DNA of 64,000 bases from Chaenocephalus aceratus (lineage: Eukaryota > Chordata > Actinopteri > Perciformes > Channichthyidae). Shown here one piece after another: positions 43,161-56,189 of the stretch. The stretch is from assembly GCA_023974075.1 (NCBI GenBank), contig CM043792.1, positions 19,352,824 through 19,416,823 of the forward strand, read 5' to 3'. The first letter of the stretch is position 1. Every line of letters begins with the position of its first letter. The notes beneath the pieces are model-generated. The model was not told the DNA's origin. It made no database searches and saw only the letters and a program-made list of their open reading frames with translations. A program made the position numbers and the translations under genes.

Positions 43161-46100
43161 CTTTTACCGTAACTGTGGCTGTTTTAGAGACATTTCCTCT
43201 GTCATTCCAGGCGTGACATGTGTAGGAGCCCTTGTTGTATACAGTAGCGTTATGGATGTGCAGACGGGACACTCCATCTTCATTTTCCTCCACCACATTG
43301 GCAGTCTGATAATAATCCCAGAGATAGTTTGGTCGTGGGTTGCCCGTTGAGGAGCACTTCAACCACACATCGGAACCAACATCAACTTCTGAGTCTTCAA
43401 GCTCGACTATCTGGGATGGTGGGTCTACAGACAACAGTGAAACAATATAAGTCATAATAGAGAAAACCGCTCAAACGAAAAGTAAATATTGAGGATTTTC
43501 ATCAGAATAACTTACATACGACATATATCTCCACTGTGACGTTGATACTTGACAGATTGTTTGAAGCTGTGATCACATACTGCCCTGTATCACTTCTTGT
43601 CAAGCTTTCTGGAAGGGCCACATCATCTTCATCTTTAAACCACATAACCTCAGGTTTAGGAAAGCCCTCAACAGTGCATGAGAGGTTGTGAGGAGCGTCC
43701 TCCAGTGCAGTGTAATTGCTCGGACACTTCAACTCTGGTTTATCTGGTAACAAAAACACTTGTTCTTTAGTATACAGTGGATTGACAATACAACAGCTAG
43801 CAAGTGGTGTTCATAGTTCACTACATTTATCAGACATTTATATAAACAGACTTTTATGTGAATTACTTTCCATGCAGTTTAAAGTTTTGTAAAGTTTTCA
43901 TCTGTTCTTATTTGAATCTTGTCGGTGTGTTGAGTTGTTTAAAGTTGTTAAGCCCTAAGGGTTAAACCCTCACCCTAACCTAACCCATCTCAAGCAGATA
44001 CAAATAGTAAAAGTCTATTTACACATTAAGGGATATGTAATAGTAACCAACAAATATAATAATGTAACAAGTTGGGCATTCTGCATGAAAAGTACTTGAA
44101 GAGTTTTATACCTAAGTATATTAAGATGAACAGACGTCTTTAATGTTACTTTAAGCCTTGATACTTGCAGTAGAATATTTTTTATACTGTAGTATTGCTT
44201 TTTAAACTTAAGTAAAACACTACTACAGATTAAAGGAACAATCCTGACAACAGGAAAAGCAGAACCCAGAATCTGTGTAAAATATATGTGCAAAATGTTG
44301 TAAATATACAGTAACCCCACCACTAATATTGTCTTTATGCTCATGTGGTTGCTGTTTGTGCTGATGACTGTGATACTCACACCACACATCAATCCGGTGT
44401 TGCGTTGTGGTTGATACAGCGCCTTTAGCTACAGCGATGTACATGCCTGCGTTCTCCCTGCTCAAAGGCTCGGTCGGTTCTATGGATGTTCCATTTTTCA
44501 ACCATGTGACCGTCGGTATAGGATATCCCGTTACAGAGCATCCTCTTTCCAATGTTTCTCCTTCCAGTACAGCAGCACATTGAACTTCTGGTCCAACTAT
44601 ACAGAACCAAAAACAACAAGAATTTATGCTGTTGTACTTTTATTCAACAGAGAAAAATCATTTTAGGCTTAAATGACACTTCTCCTTTTAGACATGCATG
44701 TAAGATAATTCAGGGCTGTAATTTGTGATTATATTCTTTTTTGATTAATCTAGTCATTCTTTTGTTGAATACTTTTTTAGGTGTAACATTTAAAAAGGGA
44801 AAAATCACAAATTGCTACAGCTCAAGGTGACATCACAAAGTGTCTTGTAGTCCAACAGGTCAAATGTTTGGTATTTCTTCTTGACAAATTACAGGATTAG
44901 TAGTTTAAACAGTTGCTTATACATTTTCAGTTGATCTAATTATTGCTTTATTGACCTAGCATTGGCTCTTCAAGTGCCCTTTTATTTTTGCAGACCTCTC
45001 AAAGGGCATTTGAATTACTTAACAATAATGTAATGGGTTCTTTATTGGCCCATGCTACACCCTTCCAACTGTATTCATGTAAATCAGGTCTGTACTGTCT
45101 CTGTAATCCGGCAGAAGAAAAACAAACCTTGATGGAGATAACACATGAAATAACAATAGAAATACAAAATACAATTGATAGTTTTCTTAAAGCCTATATA
45201 ACTTAAAAAGGCTTTCAGATTGGTGAGTGATTATGCATTATATACTTACAAAATACTGTAATATTATACTCTTGTGAAGATGCATTTAGTTGTGGACCTT
45301 CAGGTCGGAGGTCCAAGAGTGCCTCGCATCTGAATGTTACTCCGTTGTCTTCTCTGGTCGGTATGAAGCTAAATATAGATGACTGATACACTGGTTCCTT
45401 ACTGGGATCTTTAAAAGTGTCTTCAAAGACCATTTCATCTCCTTTATACCACTTTACGGTGAGATTTATAACAGGAGCTATATTCTGGATGTCACATGTG
45501 AAGTTATGTTCCTCCCCTTCAGACATCTCCATACGTGGGTCACTGCTGGAGCTGAGACTGATGTTTTCTGGGAATGCTGGAGAAAAAGTAGATACATTTT
45601 TAGACATAGTATCAGACAGAGTATCATTCTGATTTCCCTCAAAATGAGCAAGACTTACTGTAAAGTACAACTTTAGGGTGCTTGAAACACTGCAGATAGG
45701 AACTCTCCGGTGACGGGGAGATGTAGCATGAGGGAGAAATTGTCCATTCTGTTAGCTTCTCCACTGTCCAGGCCATATGGGTGACACTCTCTAGACTTTT
45801 GCCTCCTTGTGTAGCCTCCCAGCCAATTCCATCAAACAGGCTCTCCGATGTGCTGCAGTTGACTGACACCGAGTCTCCATATCTCACCACAACACTGGGG
45901 GGGCTCAACTCAATAGGACAGGAGGTAAATACACCTGCAGCTTGGGACATATTGTAGCACATTCACATAATTGTCACAAGAGAAACATTTCTTTGCATTT
46001 TTCCCTTTGTTTGTTGTATGTAAGTAAGGTGATTAAAATGCATCAACAACAGCTTAGTTGGTTTTTGAGTGCATGCACAATGTACGTCAACAATAGCAGC

Positions 46101-47233
46101 TAAATGGGGTAAAAAATAAACTTAAGTGTTTCAATTACCGAGGCATTTCCCTTAACTTGAATGTATCAAACAAGGTTTTAGGGCGCTGTGGAATTCTCCA
46201 GTAATAACTGTGATTGAATGAGAAGATATAGAGCAAATAGAGTTTAATAACACATCCTGGATACAGATTAGATATCCAAGAAGGTGTTGTTTCTTTGGAA
46301 AATTTGAAGTTGGAAATAAGTAGAATGAAAAACAGTTTCACTTTTAGTTTGAGTAGAAGCCATCAAAGAATGGGCAGAAAGTCCCTGTTGTGCCATAGGT
46401 GCTTTCCCCAACTTTTCCAATTAGCCACCAAACGCCCTTTACTTTTAAATACTGTTTTAAAACAATTTTATTAACAAAAAACTAACAGTTGTCAAACACC
46501 AAACGTTAGAGAAATTGTATTTGTGGACTTAAGCCATTTGACATTCAGGTAATTAATTATTGAGGCAAGCTCTCTGTATCCTCAGCTTCTTCTAAATCTT
46601 TTCAAGATCTCACTTTGGTGTACATTCAGAACTGTGAAATAAATGTCGGCTGTTTTTCAGCTCTCCTTGGAGATGTGCAGCTCAATGCCAGTAGCCTACT
46701 GTTACATAAATAGGCTTATCCAAACGCTTTTCATTTGAACAAATTAAGTAAGGGGCCGGATTTTAAGATATTTATATTCCATAAACCTTTGTTTGTGATG
46801 GCTGGTCAAAGGATTTTAAAGTTATTTGAAAGGTATTATTCTAAAAGCCATTTTCTAATAACCCAATGTGAAGCTCTTTGTTTGCCCTCCGTGCACAATG
46901 CGCTGGCAGTCCCTTTCTATATACCGCCCCCTTCTGGTTAAAACTAAGTTGTGCACCCATCACTTACACCTCACACTTTTACCTATTTTACATACGTTAT
47001 TGTTGGCGCTTGGTTTATTATAGCATGTGCTCGTATACAACGTTTTCGGAGCCCATTGAATACAAGCTACACTTCATGGTTAACCATTAAATATTCCCTG
47101 TGTTTAATAACAGTACAAAAATAAAGGTAACAATATCATACATTACAAAGCCTTCTGAGCATTATGAAGACCTACCTGTCGCACTGAGCAGGACCCCCAC
47201 GAAGATTCGAATAAATGATGTACTCTCACTCAT
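43161..47233 (-). CDS. ICAM-like gene D: signal peptide and five Ig domains, 3' end unresolved
   Basis: Exons: 47176-47233 (signal, MSESTSFIRIFVGVLLSATG), 45659-45934 (D1), 45250-45576 (D2), 44381-44596 (D3), 43516-43743 (D4) and 43161-43424 (D5). All phase 1; 456 codons so far. D1 has GIGWEA, with Glu at the ICAM-1 Glu34 position. D2 has WYKGDEMVFEDTF...FRCEALLDLRPEGPQ, very close to mammalian ICAM D2 (CRTELDLRPQG). D4 starts KCPSNYTALED, matching the CP.NWTW element of ICAM-1/5. In D3 (AGMYIAVAKG) and D4 (TGQYVITASN) the usual F-strand Cys is absent. D5 is a regular I-set domain (GSYTCHAWND). The last donor (AAAG|GTAGGG) needs a further exon. No convincing phase-1 membrane exon was seen before gene C at 41492. 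Confidence 0.85.
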
Positions 47234-47393
47234 TTCCGTTGTTTACTCATTGGATTTTAACAATGTCCCTTCTGTCGTTTATCCCAGCTCTGCTCGGCTT
47301 CTCTCCTGGGCTGCAGTGTCCGGTCCGTAATAAACCAATGAAGTACATTCAGAGGAGAGAGCAGAGAGATGAACACAGCCAGCACACTGGTAT

Positions 47394-47446
47394 ACTCTCT
47401 CTCTCTCTCTCTCTCCCTCTCGCTCTCCGTCTCTCTCTCTCTCTCT
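47394..47446. repeat. (CT)n simple repeat upstream of ICAM D
   Basis: An imperfect CT tract about 160-210 bases before the D start codon. A CCAAT sequence lies near 47334 between it and the ATG. Confidence 0.9.
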
Positions 47447-47867
47447 ATTTCTGTACCGTCGCTGGTGGTTTGTGTGTGGGAGTCAGGCGATGTTACTTAG
47501 CCTAGTTGTTCTGCTGCTATGTTGTTTTTAGCACATTTACATAGATTGATGTTTGTATTTTATAACCTGTAATTGACACAATCTGAGAATATCACATTCA
47601 ATTGAGATTGGGTGGATTAAGATTTAGACCATTTAAGATTCTTTGTGTAGCACCTTTGAACAATATGGCAGTTCAAACCATAATAGGCTTCAGGGGATAC
47701 TACATGTGAGCTGCTTTACACTCCCAATATACATAATGGCTCAGCAGCAAATCTGTCAGGTTTGAAACTGAAAATATCTCTGTTCAATTATCATATAAAT
47801 GATTGGAGTGTGTGCTGTTGATTGAAATTATAGAAATGTTTTACTGTGTTTACACATTTAACATATA

Positions 47868-49354
<1,487 letters not shown>

Positions 49355-49359
49355 TATAA

Positions 49360-52300
49360 ACAAAGACCCCCTGTCCCCCTGAATAACAATGCAAAAATCC
49401 TGCTGCTTTCATTCGAAATAAGAGCCATAGGGAACAGATTTGATGGCAGGAATAGCATAATGCTGCTTCTTGTTCAAGCTAAACTGTCCACATTTTTTGT
49501 ACGCATGCCCAAACTCCTTAAGGTCACCGAAGCAGAGATTCACACCCACATGCAAGACAAAATGAATCTCTGCAGCCCTCCCAGCAAAGTGATTCATATT
49601 TGGAATCGTTAAAGAATGTTTTTCTTACCAAAATCTGACATGTTTACATCATTTATGGATACTTTTTGATTCTGAAATTAAATATGTTCTTCTCACTGTT
49701 AACATACTGGCTATAGTTTCTTTCACTTCCACAAGAAGCAATAACAATAAGTGGAATTTCCATTCTAAACAGCATGCATGCAGTCACATCCTGTTTTTAG
49801 ATGTTTCAGATTTCAGAATTGCGGGATATTCCAGGATATGAGTTCCTTGAAATGGGGAAAAGGTTACCCTGATGGGAATGATGTAGGAATGCATTGATCC
49901 GGACCATTGACCTTGTATAAAATTCACAAGTGGACCTTTAACAAAAAAGTTTGAGTACCCCTGAGGTAGAGTAATCACATCCTCCCTTGGCCCTTGTGAC
50001 CCACAGAAATAATGAATTGGAACCAGAACAATGTGTTTGTATAGTTGAAATTGGGAAAGTGGGAATGCTGAGAATAAACAGCTGCACACAGTAAGACGTT
50101 TTCAATCCAGCGAGGGTCAAAGTTTGTTGGAGCAGTCCATCAGATGGGAGCAGGAGGGAATGATAGGAGAAGATATTCACCAGGGGAGGTTGTGAAAGAC
50201 AAGCAGGGCGCTTCAGTTAAGAAAACAAGCATTGAGATTCCAGTCGTGTTGCTGAAACCCTCCCTACTCACAAAAACTAAAAACAGGCAATACATGCACT
50301 GTTCTGCGATCTCACTACCAGAGGTTTGGGCAACCAGTAAATCAGACCCAGGGGGTGGGTATCAGAATTCCAATAAATGGTTATTGGACACATGCCAATA
50401 GTTCGCTTTAATCTCTTGACAACGGTTTGTTTTTTCCCAGCAAAAAAAAACAAAGGGACTCAAAATGAAACAAAGAGTGCTGCGAAACAGAACTCTATGT
50501 TCAAGTGTGTTTGGCTAATAAATGTTATCAAGCTTGCAATGGGATAGCTATCAGTTTCATGTTCCTGTTGGTGTCCACAGTCATACAGGGAACAACCTCA
50601 ATAATTTGGATTATTGGTTCTCAGATATTTACACAAGTGAGTCACAAAATAGCTAATGGTGTGTAAAATGGCAGCTTTAGTACGGGATGTTTCTTCTCAA
50701 GCTGAAGGGTTTCTAAACACGTGATGAAGTGACAATATTGATCCGTTTCCAGCAGCATAAAAGGTCATCTTAAATTTGAGTTGGAAATAATCTCATCATC
50801 TGCTCTTTGTTGAAAAGGAAGTAGGGGGGTAAGTCAAAGGAATGCGCTGTCAGGATACCAGTAAAACATAAAGGATCTAAGGGACAAATTACCTCTTTAA
50901 ACTTTTTACTGCAACAAAAAGGAAATAGCTGTGGAAATATGACAAGGAAAAACACATGACTATATGTAAAAAAAATGAATGCGGATCCAGTAACATCCAG
51001 AATCTGTTGGTACACTGATAAAAGGACCTTGTTGGTTACCAGATGCTTTTTTCTCACCCTGTCGTTATCTGTGCTTAATGCTGAGTTACTGTTTAATATT
51101 CAACCAGTGGATTTGTGTAAACAGAGAACAACCCCAGAAACATTCACTATGCAACAATATGAGTGTTGTGTTACTCACTGAAGCAAAGCGTACTGTAATG
51201 TGATCATGGAAAATGCATGAGTCTAACAGAGGTCCCTCTGTCCTCCTCAGATTCCTTGTGTCTACTCTTTGCTGGCATTTTGCAGCCAGTTTCTTTATCT
51301 TGTGTATGAAAATAACTGGCTGGACACACTGTAAGCAGAATTTCCTTTCAAAGATTTTTACTAGATAATGTTCTGTCCTTCACACAGAGCAATTGAATCG
51401 TACCTGCGAGGAATACTGCAAACACAGGCAAAGCTTAGTCATCTGGATTCCAAAGAAAATCACTTTACTCATCCACACAAGACAATACACCTCCCCACTT
51501 TCAGAAGATCCCAGGAAGTCAAACTTCATTTTATTAACCAGGTACAGAATTTAGGCCATTTATCTTTGTAGTTAGAGTTAGTTTTCTTTTCTTGATTTCT
51601 ATGCGGACCTCAAACTGCACTAACAAAGAGCTAGGACGCTACATACCACAACATTGAGTAAGATTAATTCCCCTGCCAAGGGTTGCATTCTTCCCCTGAT
51701 CATTAAACTGAGCAGAGGCCATTTCTGGAATGCATGTGTGCTTTTGGGAAAGCAATGACAAACATGTACCTTTTAGCTGATGTCATGCAAACTCTCTTGG
51801 AAAGATTTATAGAGGTTGCAACATTTCAGATGCAAGCAAACTTCAACACCTATATTTGCATTCAATACTTTATGAGTCAAATGTACCTCAGGCTGGTATA
51901 GCAATATGCGTTCTATACACAACAATACAATGTTAGCCTCTGAAGCAATGCCATCAACAAGGCTGTACTTAGATACTGTGGTGCTTCAAGTTAATTATTG
52001 ACATTGTCGTGCTAAAATACTCCAGATTTAGATTGCTAACACTGACTAACAAATGTTTTACCTACAAAAAGTAGGTACAAAATGTTGACATGATGATGCT
52101 TCATAGAGAGTCAGGGGATCAGCAAATGCAATTTAGCCTTAAGGGGAGATAAATGTAGCAAATTGTATGGCAATCCATTCCACTGTTGTTGAGACATTTT
52201 ACTCAAAACAGCAAATGTAAACCTCAGGGTGGCAGTAGAGGAAAGGTCAGGGGATCACCAAAGTCATTAGGATTCTCTGTGTGGGAACCATGACTAAGTC

Positions 52301-52650
52301 GATTTTGAGATATTGCAGGTTAAGTGGCGACTTGTCTTGGTCTTCTGGAACCACTACAGGAATATTCAGCAGGATTCTTAAATGTCTGTACCAAATGTTA
52401 GGACAGTCGTCTATTTGCAGGCCTCCTATATCTACAAAAAAGACTGGCCTCTCAAGCAGTTTCCTCTTACAAAAACGTTTTCAGTCAAATAACTACGAGG
52501 AAAAAGCAAGACACATAATAAAACACAAAGTGATAGAAAAGGAAAGGGTACATGTATTGTATGCAGGAACCAGATAACAAACAGGAAATATCCAATTTGC
52601 TACAAACAATTCAGGAGTTTGCAAGAGACAGGAAGAGTGTTTAAATCAAT
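49360..52650. other. Gene-poor stretch, left part of the right flank
   Basis: Only short open frames occur. A GGGGTACTCAAAC-type dispersed motif lies at about 49955 (minus strand). I found no exon that I could support, no tRNA and no complete mobile element. It may be intergenic DNA or intron of a gene off the right edge. Confidence 0.4.
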
Positions 52651-52697
52651 GTGCGAGTCGAAGCCTCGCCAGAGACTGGAAGACTCATCCCCTGACC

Positions 52698-52949
52698 TTA
52701 TTTCTTATCAGATGACCTCCTGTTCTGCTTCCTCATCACCACCACGTGTAGTGGATCCCCTTCCTCTTTCAGATCTCTGTTCTCTCTCTGTAGTTCCTGA
52801 TTGTGTTGTATCAGTTTACTTGACATAATCAAACTCTGAGCCTGCTCCAGTATTCTCAGCTTACCTTCAACTTCGCTTATTAACAAAGACAAACAATACA
52901 GTTGGAGTTCATTGAGTAGACTTGGATCCCTGCCAGCCAATGCGGAGTA
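52698..52949 (-). CDS. Possible terminal exon of an unrecognised coiled-coil protein
   Basis: The minus-strand frame is open from just after a TAG at about 52950 to a TAA at 52698. It reads PSLLNELQLYCLSLLISEVE, then KLRILEQAQSLIMSSKLIQH and NQELQRENRDLKEEGDPL, ending RKQNRRSSDKK. Heptad-spaced Leu/Ile and a high Glu/Gln/Lys content suggest a coiled coil, and the basic C-terminus looks like a real protein end. A possible upstream exon is 53188-53320, between a CTACAG acceptor and a GTAAGC donor, reading FKSGGDLADANSSSPTNREF. Its phase does not join directly, so at least one exon is missing or the model is wrong. No family was recognised; a decayed gene is possible. Confidence 0.3.
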   Translation of the reverse strand, partial: YSALAGRDPSLLNELQLYCLSLLISEVEGKLRILEQAQSLIMSSKLIQHNQELQRENRDLKEEGDPLHVVVMRKQNRRSSDKK

Positions 52950-54803
52950 GGCCTAGAGTGGCGGGACTAAATCAAATGTTCTCTTATGTCCCCCCACCCC
53001 TTCCTTTACACAGCTGTACTCTTGTGTGCTCCTTTCTCCTGTCCCCTCTTAAATGCAACAGCTCTCTTCAGTTGGAAATGAAGGAGTGTTTCTCTTGATG
53101 GTTATTGGAAGTCTCAGCTGAGACGGAAAACCTCCTTTCATGGTAATTTCATTGTTTTGTTATATTGTTTCGTAAAGAGAGGCTTACTCCTGTCCAGCTG
53201 AGTCATAGAAAAAAGTCTCTCCAAGAACAATATCCCCCTTCCAGCCTCAGATTCACACAGAAACTCCCGGTTGGTGGGGGATGAAGAGTTAGCATCTGCC
53301 AAGTCGCCCCCTGATTTGAACTGTAGAGATGATAATACAAAACACATTTTAGATTTGTACAATGCTGCAAAGATTTCAATGGAAACTATGAATCACCTGA
53401 GTCAATTGTGTAAGGAAATGATCCTCTCTAGCTGCTCCTTTGCAGGAATTTCAGAAAAGCAAAAAAGACGGGTTCTGCTTAGGCTCCTTTCAGAAGGACA
53501 GATGCTTGCTGACAGGAGGGTTTCAGGTCCTCTTGTTTAGGGAGGGTCTAACTATCCTATCTGAGCATGATCGTCCAGAGAGAAGATCATTTCTCTGCAA
53601 CATAAAGCTTGACATCTGCCATATGGGAATGTTTAGGGGCTACATGAGGGAGAACAGACAAAGAGCTTAAAGACAGTTGTTTCAGTTTCTTCCCACTCAT
53701 TCATTCTCTTTGACAATTCATTTTAGATTACTAAAGTATAGTAAATAACTAATCGTTTTTATTTTCAATAGCCCCCTTTTATTTATTTTTATCAAGCAGA
53801 AAAAATAGGTTCAGGAGGGGCATGTGCTGTGTAAAGATTGTGAACAATGATGTCATGCATTTTGGGAGCCATAAACTGTAAATATTTTTACAGTTGAACG
53901 GCAAAGACCCTCCTAACATCATCTGGCTGTGATTGCTCTGAGTAGAGGTTCTCCAAACCCCATACATGATATCCTCCATGCCTACAAACAACATCTGTTC
54001 ATGATGTTAAATGCTTCCCAAGGGAGAATGAGAAGACATACGTTAATGTTTAATCTGATAGCTCTTTGTTCTTCTGTCCAGTTGGGGATTACATTAGTGC
54101 TTGCACAGCAGAAACAAATGCATGAGTTACTGATCTCTGGCTCCCCCGCGTGTTGGATTCAACAAAGTGATATTAAAGTAAGTCAAAGAGCAAATTCTCT
54201 TCGCTTAGAAATCAACATATAAGATGCTTTTGATCTGTCAAGTTAATGTGTGCAACAGAAATTCAAGCTTTCAAGTTACTATACTTGAACTGTTTTTTTT
54301 TAAGCAATGAATCCCTAAACTGCACCTCAATACTGTCAGTACCCACTGGATGGCAGCACAGTGTAAAATCCACAGTCAAAGCTCCATCACACTCTCTTCA
54401 ACCTTCATATGAATTTGATCCCCTCTGTCTGTGCAGTGATTTTTGGGGCAGACTTTTGGTAGAGGTGGAGGAGGGGGCTGCTGCAAACAGTTGGATATCA
54501 TATGGATTTAGGAAACCTCAGCACTGGCAACCACAGCGACCGCACACACTCACTGTGAGGCCATAACAAAGCTGCTGGGGAAATCTAATTAGCAAGGTCA
54601 AAACCAATGAAGTTGAAAAGTGGGACTGCTGTTAGTCAGATTTAATTTGAATCAATCTTTTTGGGTTAAGAGACCCCACTGTGCTCAGAGGTGTCCTTGT
54701 TCTATTAATTGTAGTTACGAGAATTGTTGTTAAACAAAAGCTGCCAGTCTTACAAACTAACCTTTAACTGCACATTTGGCAGGAAATGTGACTCAAAGTC
54801 GGA

Positions 54804-54886
54804 GTTTATAACATCTGGCGTCGTTTATAACATCTGGCGTCGTTTATAACATCTGGCGTCGTTTATAATATCTGGCGTCGTTTATT
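54804..54886. repeat. 19-bp tandem repeat, 4.4 copies
   Basis: The unit GTTTATAACATCTGGCGTC is repeated four times (54804-54879) plus GTTTATT. The fourth copy has one C-to-T change. It is a CpG-bearing minisatellite in otherwise unique DNA. Confidence 0.95.
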
Positions 54887-55267
54887 CAGGTCAAGACTCT
54901 GCAAATCTAAGTTGGTCTTCTTGCTTTGTTTTATCTTCAAATAACTTACCTTTTTGTATTCAATGTAGTACACTGTGTACTTTCTTTTTTTTTAAGAACT
55001 GCGTAGCCGTAAAGTGAGCATCTGCTACACTTGTTATTACTGTAAGTGCTGTTGAGAGCTATTTATCATATGTAAAAATACAATTGCCAGAATATTTAAT
55101 TGATGGTGTGTTATTATATCTTGACATGTGCATAATTCTTTTTCGTTTATCTTTCTCCTTACCACCTCATAGTTTTCCTATTCTATTTTAATTGGATTGT
55201 TCTACGGATTTGTTAATGTTTTTGCTCATTTTATGTGCCTTTTTTTGTCGTGCATTTTTTGTAGTAT

Positions 55268-55812
55268 TGTCATGGTTTTAAGTTTGTGTGTCTGGTTGTG
55301 GGTGTTTTTCTGTTTTCCTTGTCATGTTTTCCTCCCTGTGTATTGTCTGGTCTTTCTCCCCGTGTTTTCCTGTCTGTCGTTAGTTTCCCTGGTGTGTCTA
55401 ATTTCCTGATTGTTTTCACCTGTCATCCCTTCTGTGTCTCCTGTGCTCATCAGCGTCAGCCCCGCCCCTGATTGTTCCCTGTGTCTTGTTACCCTGTGTT
55501 TAATTTCCCCTGTCTCCCAGTGTTCAGTGTCAGTTCGTTTTTATCATGTTCAGGTCTATGCGTATTGTCTCATGCTATGGTCAGGTCTATGCTCCTTGTA
55601 GCCTACTATTGAAAGGTTTAATTCCTCACTACGTGAGCACTTTCATTTTTTGTTCTCTATTTTTGTCATCTCGGCTAGAGATTTGATAGTTACCTTTTTT
55701 GTTGTTCAATGCTGTTTTGGAAAATAAAGTATCTTACAAATACTTTACCTCTGTCTCCCGGGTCTTGCAATTGGGTCCTACATCCTACATGTAAGTGTCT
55801 GAGTTCGTAACA
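55268..55812. mobile_element. Solo LTR, 545 bp, with 5-bp target duplication
   Basis: It begins TGTCATGGTTTT and ends TTCGTAACA, so it has TG...CA ends. The five bases AGTAT occur on both sides (55263-55267 and 55813-55817). AATAAA near 55723 could be the polyadenylation signal. The T/C-rich text explains the hydrophobic-looking open frames at 55197-55601, which are not genes. Confidence 0.75.
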
Positions 55813-55824
55813 AGTATTACTTAA

Positions 55825-56180
55825 AGGTGGGGTAGGTAAGTTTGAGAAAACGGCTCGAGATACACTTTTTGTTATATTCCATGGAATGCTCTTAACTTCC
55901 CGATACTATCTTAAGTGCTCAAATGTCATCTGTGGAAGCCGTCGTTCTGTAAAAAGCACAACCAATCATTTTAGCCGGCCCGGCTCAAATAAGTGGATGG
56001 CCTACCTGCCTGTCAGCCTTCCATCTGTGCACACATTTATCTCGTGCCCTCATTGGTCATGTGCGCGTTCGTGTGTGTTGGAGGAGGGGCTCTGTAAGGA
56101 AGTGGCAGATTTTTTGTGGCTGTGTATTTTCAAATTCTAGCGCACTCGAGCTGGTTTCTCCAAAATTACCTACCCCACCT
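55825..56180. mobile_element. MITE with AGGTGGGGTAGGTAA inverted ends and TTAA duplication
   Basis: The left end AGGTGGGGTAGGTAAGTTTG mirrors the right end ATTACCTACCCCACCT. TTAA borders both sides (55821-55824 and 56181-56184). The element is 356 bp without an ORF. It starts only eight bases after the solo LTR duplication. Confidence 0.88.
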
Positions 56181-56189
56181 TTAAATCAT

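Noticed and set aside
43955..43990. Telomere-like CCCTAACC text
   Set aside because: Only a few imperfect repeats; not a supportable interstitial telomere.
55197..55601. Cys/Phe/Leu-rich plus-strand frames resembling membrane proteins
   Set aside because: Caused by T/C-rich solo LTR sequence.
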